Below, piece by piece: positions 1-7,025 of a stretch of 21,768 bases of DNA. Location: contig JAAYAS010000040.1 of the NCBI GenBank assembly GCA_012719255.1, positions 1-21,768 of the forward strand. The letters are read 5' to 3'. Source of the stretch: Microbacteriaceae bacterium (lineage in GTDB: Bacteria; Actinomycetota; Actinomycetes; Actinomycetales; Microbacteriaceae). Every line of letters begins with the position of its first letter. The stretch's first letter is position 1. A program made the translations under genes and the position numbers. A model generated the notes under the pieces. That model worked only from the letters and a program-made list of their open reading frames with translations. It had not been told where the DNA came from and searched no databases.

Positions 1-614
1 AGCGGGATCTCGACGTGGACGCCCGGCGGCACGTAGACGAACGAGCCGCCCGACCACACCGCGGTGTTCAGCGCGGCGAACTTGTTGTCGCCGCTCGGGA
101 TCACGGTGCCGAAGTACTCCTCGAAGATCTCGGGGTGCTCGCGCAGCGCGGTGTCGGTGTCGAGGAAGATCACGCCCTGGCGCTCGAGCTCCTCGTTGAT
201 CTGGTGGTACACGACCTCCGACTCGTACTGCGCGGCGACGCCGGCGATGAGGCGCTGGCGCTCGGCCTCGGGGATGCCGAGGCGCTCGTACGTGTTGCGG
301 ATGTCCTCGGGGAGGTCGTCCCAGGTCTGCGCCTGCTTCTCGCTCGCGCGCACGAAGTACTTGATGTTGTCGAAGTCGAGCTCGCTGAGGTCGGGGCCCC
401 AGGTCTGCATCGGCTTGCGCTCGAACAGCTGCAGCGCGCGCAGGCGGCGGTCGCGCATCCACTCGGGCTCGTTCTTGATGCTCGAGATGTCGCGCACGAC
501 CTCCTCGTCGAGGCCTCGTTTCGCCGAGGCGCCGGCGGAGTCGGGGTCGGCCCAGCCGAACTCGTAGTGTCCGAGGTCGTTCAGCTCAGGGCGATCGATG
601 AGCACGTCAGACAT
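1..614 (-). CDS. sufB: Fe-S cluster assembly scaffold protein SufB (N-terminal part, cut by window edge)
   Basis: SufB is part of the SufBCD complex, which builds Fe-S clusters in the cytoplasm with the SufC ATPase and SufSU sulfur donors. About 204 residues are visible on the minus strand, from the ATG at 614 to the window edge, with no stop. The reading frame has the family's typical N-terminal features: KNEPEWMRDRRLRALQLF near residues 47-64, KPMQTWGPDLSELDFDNIKYF after it, and near the edge GDNKFAALNTAVWSGGSFVY followed by VPPGVHVEIPL, the entry to the beta-helix core. The start is preceded by a purine-rich GGAAAGAGGT Shine-Dalgarno sequence 4-5 bases upstream. The gene is divergent from ctaA, and sufB followed by sufD, sufC and sufS beyond the edge would be usual. 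Identification rests on residue patterns and is firm; the rest of the operon is inferred. Confidence 0.95.
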   Translation of the reverse strand, partial: MSDVLIDRPELNDLGHYEFGWADPDSAGASAKRGLDEEVVRDISSIKNEPEWMRDRRLRALQLFERKPMQTWGPDLSELDFDNIKYFVRASEKQAQTWDDLPEDIRNTYERLGIPEAERQRLIAGVAAQYESEVVYHQINEELERQGVIFLDTDTALREHPEIFEEYFGTVIPSGDNKFAALNTAVWSGGSFVYVPPGVHVEIP

Positions 615-671
615 CGCTACCTCTTTCCTATTCGTCGGAGTCCATCGCGGTGGATCGGGCGGCCGCGACCG

Positions 672-677
672 TAGAAT
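672..677 (+). promoter_or_regulatory. candidate -10 element for ctaA
   Basis: TAGAAT on the plus strand fits the actinobacterial TAnnnT form, in the 208-base gap between divergent sufB and ctaA. TGGATC at 651-656 is a poor -35 at 15 bases spacing. If used, transcription would start near 684, just before the inverted repeat at 689-710, and leave a leader of about 140 bases. Confidence 0.3.
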
Positions 678-688
678 GTAACGACTCA

Positions 689-710
689 GTGCGGATTTCC
701 ATACCCGCAC
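689..710. promoter_or_regulatory. 22-bp inverted repeat, candidate operator between sufB and ctaA
   Basis: GTGCGG and CCGCAC form perfect 6-bp arms around a 10-base AT-richer spacer, with an extra T/A match inside. The repeat lies immediately upstream of the nearer sufB -10 candidate (680-675) and just downstream of the ctaA -10 candidate (672-677), a position from which a regulator could act on both genes. Actinobacterial suf operons are commonly controlled by SufR, but I cannot match this sequence to a known SufR site. Confidence 0.35.
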
Positions 711-756
711 CGCGAGCCGCGGCATGTCGGCCGCCTCGCGAAAGACAGCACCGACG

Positions 757-762
757 AGTCTA
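757..762 (-). promoter_or_regulatory. candidate -10 element for sufB
   Basis: The minus strand reads TAGACT here, the same hexamer proposed upstream of ctaB and zwf. It would give a leader of about 135 bases before sufB. No convincing -35 is visible. A nearer alternative on the same strand is TACATT at 680-675, which would give a leader of about 55 bases. Confidence 0.35.
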
Positions 763-822
763 GGCCACCGTCGTGCCCGCCGGTTCGGCGGGGGTGCAGA
801 GAACGCCGAGAGAAGCCGAGAG

Positions 823-1782
823 ATGACGAAGTTCCGCCTGCCCGAGCAGATCACCCCCGCCGCCCGCGTGCTCGCGTGGCTCAACCTCATCGTGAACATC
901 GGCATCGTCGGCACCGGCGGGCTCGTGCGGCTCACCGGCTCGGGCCTCGGCTGCCCGACCTGGCCGATGTGCACGCCCGAGTCGCTCGTGCCGACGCAGG
1001 AGATGGGCATCCACGGCGCGATCGAGTTCGGCAACCGCACGCTCACGGGCGTGCTCGTGGTGGTGGCGCTGCTCGCCTTCCTCTCGGTCGCCCGCACGCC
1101 GAAGCGCTACGGCCTCGCCCGACCGGCGTTCGTCATCGGCCTGCTCATCATCCTGCAGGCCGTCGTCGGCGGCATCACGGTGCTGCTGCAGCTGCACCCG
1201 ATGGTCGTGGGCGTGCACTTCCTCATCTCCGGCGCGATCGTCGCGATCGCCGCGATGGTGCTGATGCGGGTGCGACTCGCCGAGCCGCTCCCCCGCCCGG
1301 ATGCGACCCTCGGGGCGCCGGCGCTGTGGGCCGCCGCGCTCGTGGTCGCGGTGCTCACCTGGTTCACCGAGCTCGTCGGCGTGCTCACCACCGGCGCGGG
1401 CCCGCACGCGGGCGACACCGCCGCCGCGCGCAACGGCCTCGACCCGGCGATCATGCACCACTTGCACGCCTGGCCCGGCTACGCGCTCGTCGCCTCGCTC
1501 ATCGTGCTCGCGATCATCGCGAACCGCGCGCAGGCGATGCGCACGCTGCGGGCGACGTTCTGGCTCGCGGCGATCGTCGTCGTGCAGATCGCGTTCGGCG
1601 TCTACCAGGCGCGCACCGGCCTGCCGATCTGGTCGGTCGCGATCCACATGGTGCTCGCGGTCGTCGCGATCGGGCAGCTCTCGGCGGTGCTCGTGCTCGC
1701 GCGCCGGGATGCGGCCGAGCGGCTCGGCGACGCCGACCCGCGCGCTGCGGCGCCGGCCGCCGAGGAGCCGGTCGCGGCCTGA
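823..1782 (+). CDS. ctaA: Heme A synthase, CtaA/COX15 family
   Basis: CtaA is an integral membrane enzyme that oxidises the C8 methyl of heme O to the formyl group of heme A for aa3-type cytochrome oxidase. The 319-residue product has about eight hydrophobic segments in two similar four-helix halves. The first half has RLTGSGLGCPTWPMC (36-50), whose Cys44 and Cys50 match the extracytoplasmic cysteine pair of the family, then His64, the EFGNR motif (68-72) and His132. The second half has TGAGPHAGD (190-198), HHLHA (212-216) and His275, the expected heme-ligand histidines. The C-terminal tail after about residue 297 is Ala/Glu-rich and not conserved. I chose the ATG at 823, preceded by GAGAAG; an in-frame start at 724 would add 33 residues without membrane or family character. 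The gene is divergent from sufB and about 80 bases upstream of the pyruvate-kinase-like gene. Confidence 0.95.
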   Translation: MTKFRLPEQITPAARVLAWLNLIVNIGIVGTGGLVRLTGSGLGCPTWPMCTPESLVPTQEMGIHGAIEFGNRTLTGVLVVVALLAFLSVARTPKRYGLARPAFVIGLLIILQAVVGGITVLLQLHPMVVGVHFLISGAIVAIAAMVLMRVRLAEPLPRPDATLGAPALWAAALVVAVLTWFTELVGVLTTGAGPHAGDTAAARNGLDPAIMHHLHAWPGYALVASLIVLAIIANRAQAMRTLRATFWLAAIVVVQIAFGVYQARTGLPIWSVAIHMVLAVVAIGQLSAVLVLARRDAAERLGDADPRAAAPAAEEPVAA

Positions 1783-1848
1783 GCCCGCAGCGGCCGCCGA
1801 CGGGCTCGCGGCCCGCCCGGCGCCGCCGGACCGTTCACCGGGGACTGG

Positions 1849-1854
1849 CAGACT
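1849..1854 (+). promoter_or_regulatory. candidate -10 element giving a leaderless transcript
   Basis: CAGACT lies so that a start seven bases further downstream would coincide with the A of the ATG at 1862. The gene has no good Shine-Dalgarno sequence, only GGGGA about 17 bases away, so leaderless initiation is a reasonable reading. No clear -35 is visible. This is inferred from spacing alone. Confidence 0.35.
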
Positions 1855-1861
1855 CCGCACC

Positions 1862-3685
1862 ATGACCCACGACTTCCCCCGCATGCCGGTGATGTCGCTC
1901 CCCGAGCTCTCGCTCGAGCTGCACCGCCTGCGCGACGACCTCTTCCGCGCCGAGACGCTCGCCTCGCCGCTCATCAACGCGGTGCAGCCGCAGCACCGGC
2001 GCAGCGCCCGGAACCTCGTGCACTACGTCGCCGCCCGGCAGCACGACCTGCGGCCGCTGCAGGCGTCGCTCGCGAGCTACGGGCTGTCGAGCCTCGGCCG
2101 CATGGAGGCGATCGTGCTGCCGTGGATCGAGACGGTCATCGAGACGGTGAACGCGCTCGCCGAGGGCCGCGGCCGGCATCCGATCTGGGGCCCGCTCGAC
2201 ACCGGCGAGCACCTGCTCATGCGCAACCGCGACGACGTGCTCGGCACCGTGCACGGCAGCGATGCGCGCTCGACGCGCATCATGGTGACGATGCCGTCGG
2301 AGGCCGCCGACGAGCCCGGGCTCGTCGAGCGGATGGGCGCCGCCGGCATGGACATCGCCCGCATCAACTGCGCCCACGACTCCGAGATCGAGTGGGCCCG
2401 CATGGTCGCCTCGGTGCGGGGGCTGCCCGGCGGCGTGCGCGTCGCCATGGACCTCGGCGGCCCGAAGCTCCGCACCGGCCCGCTCGCCGAGGGGCCCCGC
2501 GTCGTGAGGGTGCGCCCCGAGCGCGACGACCGCGGCGAGGTCGTCGTGCGCGCGCGGGTGCGCCTCGTCGACGAGGCCGCCGCCGCGCCCGGCGAGGGCG
2601 AGCCCGTCGTCGTGCCGGTGCGCGGGCTCGAGGGGCTCGAGCTGCGCGAGGGTGATCGGCTGAAGCTCCGCGACGCCCGCGGCCGCAAGCGCGAGCTCGT
2701 GATCGAGCGCGTCGCCGCCGAGGAGGTCGAGGCCTCGTTCGACCGCACCGTCTACTTCGAGACCGGCGCCGAGCTCGTCGCCGGCGTGCACGGCCGGCTC
2801 GTCGTCGGCGAGCTGCCCGAGGTGCGCCAGCACCTGTTCGTGCGGGCGGGCGACGAGGTGCGGCTGCAGCGCGACATGTCGCCGCAGCCCGCGACGCAGA
2901 CCGGGCCGCACCGCATCGGCTGCTCGCTCGAGGCGGCGTTCGCCGACGTCCGCCCGGGGCACCGGGTGCTCTTCGACGACGGCAAGATCGCCGGGCGGGT
3001 GCGCACCGCGACGCACGACGAGATCGTCGTCGACGTCGAGCGCGCCGGCGTCGAGGGCGTGAAGCTCCGCGCCGAGAAGGGCATCAACCTCCCCGACACG
3101 ACCCTGCGCATCCCCGCCCTCACCGAGGCCGACCGCTCGCACCTGCCGTTCGTCGCGGCGAACGCCGACACCGTGAACCTCTCGTTCGTGCGCTCGCCCG
3201 ACGACGTCGCCGACCTCATCCGCGAGCTCGAGGCGCTCGGCCAGCACGACATCGGCATCACGCTGAAGATCGAGACCGGCCCGGCGTTCGAGGCGCTCCC
3301 GCAGATGCTCCTCGAAGCGATGCGCTGGGGCGAGGTGGGCGTGATGATCGCCCGCGGCGACCTCGCCGTCGAGCTCGGCTTCGAGCGCCTCGCCGAGGTG
3401 CAGGAGGAGATCCTCTGGGTCTGCGAGGCCGCGCACGTGCCGGTGATCTGGGCGACGCAGGTGCTCGACACGCTCGCCCGCACCGGCCTGCCCTCGCGCG
3501 CCGAGGTCACCGATGCGGCGATGGGCCGCCGCGCCGAGGCGGTCATGCTGAACAAGGGCCCGTTCATCGTCGAGGCGATCGAGGCGCTCGAGTCGATCCT
3601 CGACCGGATGGGCGGCCACGTCGAGAAGAAGCGCTCGCTGCTGCGCCCGCTCGCGTCGTTCGACCTCCGCACGCCCGACCTCTAG
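1862..3685 (+). CDS. Atypical pyruvate-kinase-like protein with N-terminal extension and no C-terminal domain
   Basis: The 607-residue protein has an extra N-terminal region (about 1-135), including NLVHYVAARQHDLRPLQ near 51-67 and SSLGRMEA near 76-83. The pyruvate kinase barrel follows, with an enlarged B domain (about 207-405). Conserved elements: RINCAH (167-172, family RxNFSH), DLGGPKLRTG (197-206, family DTKGPEIRTG), FDDGK (371-375), EKGINLP (405-411), LSFVR (440-444), KIE with catalytic-type Lys469 and Glu471, MIARGDLAVE (495-504), ATQVL (531-535), SRAEVTDAA (545-553). Differences: Ala171 and Leu198 replace the K+-ligand Ser and Thr; Lys202 replaces the Glu of GPE, a substitution associated with K+-independent enzymes; MLNKGP (562-567) replaces MLSGETAKG; and the usual C-terminal domain of about 120 residues is absent. 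It may convert phosphoenolpyruvate and ADP to pyruvate and ATP without the usual allosteric control, or act on another enol phosphate. A conventional pyk probably lies elsewhere. Confidence 0.85.
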   Translation: MTHDFPRMPVMSLPELSLELHRLRDDLFRAETLASPLINAVQPQHRRSARNLVHYVAARQHDLRPLQASLASYGLSSLGRMEAIVLPWIETVIETVNALAEGRGRHPIWGPLDTGEHLLMRNRDDVLGTVHGSDARSTRIMVTMPSEAADEPGLVERMGAAGMDIARINCAHDSEIEWARMVASVRGLPGGVRVAMDLGGPKLRTGPLAEGPRVVRVRPERDDRGEVVVRARVRLVDEAAAAPGEGEPVVVPVRGLEGLELREGDRLKLRDARGRKRELVIERVAAEEVEASFDRTVYFETGAELVAGVHGRLVVGELPEVRQHLFVRAGDEVRLQRDMSPQPATQTGPHRIGCSLEAAFADVRPGHRVLFDDGKIAGRVRTATHDEIVVDVERAGVEGVKLRAEKGINLPDTTLRIPALTEADRSHLPFVAANADTVNLSFVRSPDDVADLIRELEALGQHDIGITLKIETGPAFEALPQMLLEAMRWGEVGVMIARGDLAVELGFERLAEVQEEILWVCEAAHVPVIWATQVLDTLARTGLPSRAEVTDAAMGRRAEAVMLNKGPFIVEAIEALESILDRMGGHVEKKRSLLRPLASFDLRTPDL

Positions 3686-3717
3686 GCCCCGCGCCGCGGC
3701 CCGGCCGGGCCCCGACG

Positions 3718-3760
3718 CGAGCGCGCCCCCTCGGAGCCGGGCTCCGAGGGGGCGCGCTCG
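3718..3760. terminator. Bidirectional terminator between the pyruvate-kinase-like gene and ctaB
   Basis: A perfect 20-bp stem (3718-3737 with 3741-3760) closes on a 3-base CGG loop, midway between two convergent stop codons (3685 and 3780). There is no U-tract, as is common for GC-rich actinobacterial terminators. Its symmetry allows it to serve both strands. Confidence 0.85.
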
Positions 3761-3779
3761 TCGGCGCCGCCGCGCGGGC

Positions 3780-4748
3780 TCAGCCCGCGAGCGGCAGGTG
3801 CACGAGCGGGTCGATGCCGACCGCGAGGAAGACGATCGTGAGGTACGTGATCGAGAGATGGAACACGCGCATCGGCTTCGCGCGGCCGTTGCCGCGGACG
3901 ACGTTCGCGTAGAGGGCGTGCGCCTCGACGATGAACCAGGCGCCGCCGAGCACCGCCGCGGCGGTGTAGATCCAGCCCATCGGGGCGACGGGGATGAGCA
4001 GCAGGCTCGCGACGACGGTCGCCCACGCGTAGATCACCGACTGCAGCGCGACCGAGCCCTCGCCCATCGTCACCGAGAGCATCGGCACATCGGCCTTGTC
4101 GTAGTCCTCGACGTACTTGACCGACAGCGGCCAGTAGTGCGCCGGCGTCCAGAGGAAGATCACGAGGAAGAGGATGAGCGGCTCCCAGCTCACGGTGTTC
4201 GTCACCGCGGCCCAGCCGATGAGCACCGGCATGCAACCGGCGATGCCGCCCCAGATGATGTTTTGGTCGGTGCGGCGCTTGAGGATCATCGTGTAGAGCA
4301 CGACGTAGAGCAGGATCGCCGCGACCGACAGCGCCGCCGTGAGCGGATTGCCGACGACCCAGAGGAGCGCCGTCGAGAGTACGCCGAGCACCCAGGCGAG
4401 CACGAGCGTCTCGCGCTCGGTGACCTCGCCGGTGACGAGCGGGCGGTTCTTGGTGCGGCGCATGAGCCGGTCGATGTCCCGGTCGAGGTAGCAGTTGAAC
4501 ACGTTCGCCGAGCCGGCCGACATCGCGCCGCCGAGCAGCGTGCCGAGCAGCAGCCACACCGAGGGGATGCCCTGGGCGGCGAGGATCATCGTCGGCAGCG
4601 TGGTGATGAGCAGCAGCTCGATGATGCGGGGCTTGGTGAGCGCCACGTACGCGGCGATCCTGCGCCGCAGGCCGATCGGTTCCCGTGCGACCGCCGCCTC
4701 GGAGTCGGTCGTCGCACCCGTCGTGCCCGTGAGTTCGTGAATCGCCAC
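3780..4748 (-). CDS. ctaB: Protoheme IX farnesyltransferase (heme O synthase), CtaB/COX10 family
   Basis: CtaB is a membrane prenyltransferase of the UbiA superfamily; it attaches a farnesyl group to protoheme IX, giving the heme O that CtaA uses. The 322-residue product has about nine membrane segments. It shows both prenyl-diphosphate/Mg2+ motifs: NCYLDRDID (85-93, the NxxxDxxxD motif) and DYDKAD (215-220). It also has LTKPRIIELLL (37-47) and the family's RTKNRPL (98-104). The GTG at 4748 is about 10 bases from a GAGG Shine-Dalgarno sequence; a second in-frame GTG at 4754 is only 4 bases from it and cannot be excluded. Longer extensions lie antisense to the tkt promoter region and look unreal. 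The gene is divergent from tkt and convergent with the pyruvate-kinase-like gene. Confidence 0.95.
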   Translation of the reverse strand: MAIHELTGTTGATTDSEAAVAREPIGLRRRIAAYVALTKPRIIELLLITTLPTMILAAQGIPSVWLLLGTLLGGAMSAGSANVFNCYLDRDIDRLMRRTKNRPLVTGEVTERETLVLAWVLGVLSTALLWVVGNPLTAALSVAAILLYVVLYTMILKRRTDQNIIWGGIAGCMPVLIGWAAVTNTVSWEPLILFLVIFLWTPAHYWPLSVKYVEDYDKADVPMLSVTMGEGSVALQSVIYAWATVVASLLLIPVAPMGWIYTAAAVLGGAWFIVEAHALYANVVRGNGRAKPMRVFHLSITYLTIVFLAVGIDPLVHLPLAG

Positions 4749-4779
4749 TGCCACCAGTCCTCTTCTGATACCGCCCGCC

Positions 4780-4785
4780 AGTCTA
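4780..4785 (-). promoter_or_regulatory. candidate ctaB promoter -10
   Basis: The minus strand reads TAGACT, with a partial -35 match TTACGA (4807-4802) at 16 bases spacing. A start near 4773 would leave a leader of about 25 bases holding the GAGGA ribosome-binding site. Of the -10 candidates here this is the best placed. Confidence 0.5.
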
Positions 4786-4829
4786 CCCGGCGGGCCGCGG
4801 ATCGTAAGGGGGCGCGCGCATTCCAGCGC

Positions 4830-4835
4830 TAGGCT
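4830..4835 (+). promoter_or_regulatory. candidate -10 for tkt and the pentose-phosphate operon
   Basis: TAGGCT fits TAnnnT. A start near 4842 would give a leader of about 43 bases ending in the strong GGAGGAG site. No -35 hexamer is recognisable upstream, where the sequence is G-rich. Confidence 0.45.
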
Positions 4836-4872
4836 GACCCCAGCGCCGTCCCGGCGCGTGCCGTCGACCCCC

Positions 4873-4879
4873 GGAGGAG
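4873..4879 (+). promoter_or_regulatory. Strong ribosome-binding site fixing the tkt GTG start
   Basis: GGAGGAG lies five bases before the GTG at 4885. This decides the start against an in-frame GTG at 4858 that has no such signal. Confidence 0.85.
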
Positions 4880-4884
4880 ACCCC

Positions 4885-6981
4885 GTGACCGCAGTGGAAT
4901 GGACCGAACTCGACCAGCGCGCCACCGACACGGCGCGGATGCTCGCGGCCGACGCCGTCGAGCGCGCGAAGGGCGGTCATCCCGGCACGGCGATCAGCCT
5001 CGCCCCGGTCGCGCACCTCCTCTACCAGCGCATGATGCGCGTCGATCCGGCCGACCCGGCGTGGGTCGGCCGCGACCGGTTCGTGCTCTCGAACGGCCAC
5101 ACCTCGCTCACGCAGTACTGCCAGCTCTACCTCGGCGGCTTCGGCCTCGAGCTCGCCGACCTGCAGAACCTGCGGCAGTGGGGCTCGCCGACCGCCGGCC
5201 ACCCCGAGTACGGCCACGTCGACCACGTCGAGATGACCACCGGCCCGCTCGGCCAGGGCCTCTCGTCGGCGGTGGGCATGGCGTACGCGCAGCGCTACGA
5301 GCGGAACCTCCTCGACCCGGAGGCGCCCGAGGGCGAGAGCCCGTTCGACCACTACGTCTACGTGATCGTCGGCGACGGCTGCGTGCAGGAGGGCATCACC
5401 TCGGAGGCCTCGTCGCTCGCCGGCCACCAGCAGCTCGGCCGGCTCATCGTCATCTACGACTCGAACCGCATCTCGATCGAGGACGACACCGACATCGCGT
5501 TCACCGAGGACGTCGCCGCCCGCTACGAGTCGTACGGCTGGCACGTGCAGACCGTCGACTGGACGCAGGGCGGGGCCGGCGTGCGCGAGGACGTGCCCGC
5601 GCTCGCCGAGGCGATCGAGCTCGCGAAGGGCGAGCTCTCGCGGCCCTCGCTGATCGTGCTCGAGAACGTCATCTCGTGGCCGGCGCCCACCGCGCAGAAC
5701 ACCGGCGCCTCGCACGGCGCCCCGCTCGGCGCCGACGAGATCCGCGCCACCAAGGAGCTGCTCGGCCTCGACCCCGACGCCGACTTCCAGGTCGCCGACG
5801 AGGTGCTCGAGTTCACCCGCGGCCTCGCCGACCGCGTCGCACCGGTGCGCGCGCAGTGGCAGGAGGGCTTCGACGCCTGGGCAGCCCGCGAGCCCGAGCG
5901 CAAGGCGCTGTGGGACCGCCTCGTCGCCCGCGAGCTGCCCGAGGGCATCGAGGACGCGCTCCCCGACTTCGCCGGCGTCGCGAAGGTCTCGACCCGCAAG
6001 GCCTCCGGCCAGACCATCAACGCGCTCGCCGAGGTGCTGCCCGAGCTCTGGGGCGGCTCGGCCGACCTCGCCGGCTCGAACAACACGACGATCTCCGGCG
6101 CGAAGTCGTTCGCCCCGGCCGAGCACTCGACGAGCACCTGGCAGGCCGACGAGTCGGGCCGCGTGCTCCACTTCGGCATCCGCGAGCACGCGATGGGGGC
6201 GATCCTCAACGGCATCGTGCTCCACGGCCCCACCCGCCCCTTCGGCGGCACGTTCCTCATCTTCAGCGACTACATGCGTCCGCCCGTCCGCCTCGCGGCG
6301 CTGATGGGCATCGCGCCGATCTTCGTCTGGACGCACGACTCGATCGCGCTCGGCGGCGACGGCCCGACCCACCAGCCGGTCGAGACGCTCACCGCGCTGC
6401 GCGCCATCCCGAACCTCGAGATCGTCCGCCCCGCCGACGGCCCCGAGACCGCGCAGGCCTGGCTCGAGACGCTCCGCCGCCACGGCGCGCCGGTCGGCCT
6501 CGTGCTGAGCCGTCAGGACCTCCCCGTGCTCGAGCGCGGCGACGGCGAGGCCGACGGCGACGCGCTCGCCTCGGCGGCCGGCACCGCGCGCGGCGGCTAC
6601 GTGCTCGCCGAGGCGTTCAACGGCGAGCCCGAGCTCATCATCATCGCCGCCGGCTCGGAGGTGCAGCTCGCGCTCGCCGCGAAGGACGAGCTCGAGGCCG
6701 ACGGCGTCGCCACCCGCGTCGTGTCGATGCCGAGCCAGGAGTGGTTCGCGCAGCAGAGCGACGAGTACCGCGAGCAGGTGCTGCCCCCGGCGGTCACCGC
6801 CCGCGTCAGCGTCGAGGCCGGACTCGCCCTCACCTGGGCGCCCTACCTCGGCTCGCGCGGCCGCTCGGTCTCGGTCGAGGGCTTCGGCGCCTCGGCCGAC
6901 GGCGACGAGCTCATGCGCCGCTACGGCATGACCGCCGAGGCCGTCGTCGCCGCCGCCCGCGAGTCGCTCGCCGCCAACTGA
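4885..6981 (+). CDS. tkt: Transketolase
   Basis: Transketolase moves two-carbon ketol units between sugar phosphates, linking the non-oxidative pentose-phosphate pathway to glycolysis, and uses thiamine diphosphate (ThDP) and Mg2+. The 698-residue length is normal. Visible features are His32 in GGHPGTA, SNGH (69-72), TTGPLGQG (118-125) and the ThDP motif running from GDG (163-165) to Asn194. SIEDDTDIAFTEDVAARY follows. The central domain has GIREHAMGAI, with the catalytic-type Glu, and HDSIALGGDGPTHQP. The C-terminal domain has AAGSEVQLA and the usual terminal helices. The start is set by the ribosome-binding site at 4873-4879. It is the first gene of a plus-strand run with tal 44 bases downstream, and is divergent from ctaB, an order also known from mycobacteria (ctaB beside tkt-tal-zwf-opcA-pgl). 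Confidence 0.97.
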   Translation: MTAVEWTELDQRATDTARMLAADAVERAKGGHPGTAISLAPVAHLLYQRMMRVDPADPAWVGRDRFVLSNGHTSLTQYCQLYLGGFGLELADLQNLRQWGSPTAGHPEYGHVDHVEMTTGPLGQGLSSAVGMAYAQRYERNLLDPEAPEGESPFDHYVYVIVGDGCVQEGITSEASSLAGHQQLGRLIVIYDSNRISIEDDTDIAFTEDVAARYESYGWHVQTVDWTQGGAGVREDVPALAEAIELAKGELSRPSLIVLENVISWPAPTAQNTGASHGAPLGADEIRATKELLGLDPDADFQVADEVLEFTRGLADRVAPVRAQWQEGFDAWAAREPERKALWDRLVARELPEGIEDALPDFAGVAKVSTRKASGQTINALAEVLPELWGGSADLAGSNNTTISGAKSFAPAEHSTSTWQADESGRVLHFGIREHAMGAILNGIVLHGPTRPFGGTFLIFSDYMRPPVRLAALMGIAPIFVWTHDSIALGGDGPTHQPVETLTALRAIPNLEIVRPADGPETAQAWLETLRRHGAPVGLVLSRQDLPVLERGDGEADGDALASAAGTARGGYVLAEAFNGEPELIIIAAGSEVQLALAAKDELEADGVATRVVSMPSQEWFAQQSDEYREQVLPPAVTARVSVEAGLALTWAPYLGSRGRSVSVEGFGASADGDELMRRYGMTAEAVVAAARESLAAN

Positions 6982-7025
6982 TCCCGCCAGGCCGCATCCC
7001 GTCTCCGAAGGAGCCCCGAACCGCC

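Noticed and set aside
724..822. Upstream start for ctaA at 724
   Set aside because: The added 33 residues are Arg-rich, not membrane-like and not part of the family. They occupy the divergent promoter region.
4899..7025. Long upstream extension of the transaldolase frame through tkt
   Set aside because: The extension is Arg/Ala-rich and out of frame with tkt. The tal product starts at the ATG at 7026 after GAAGGAG.
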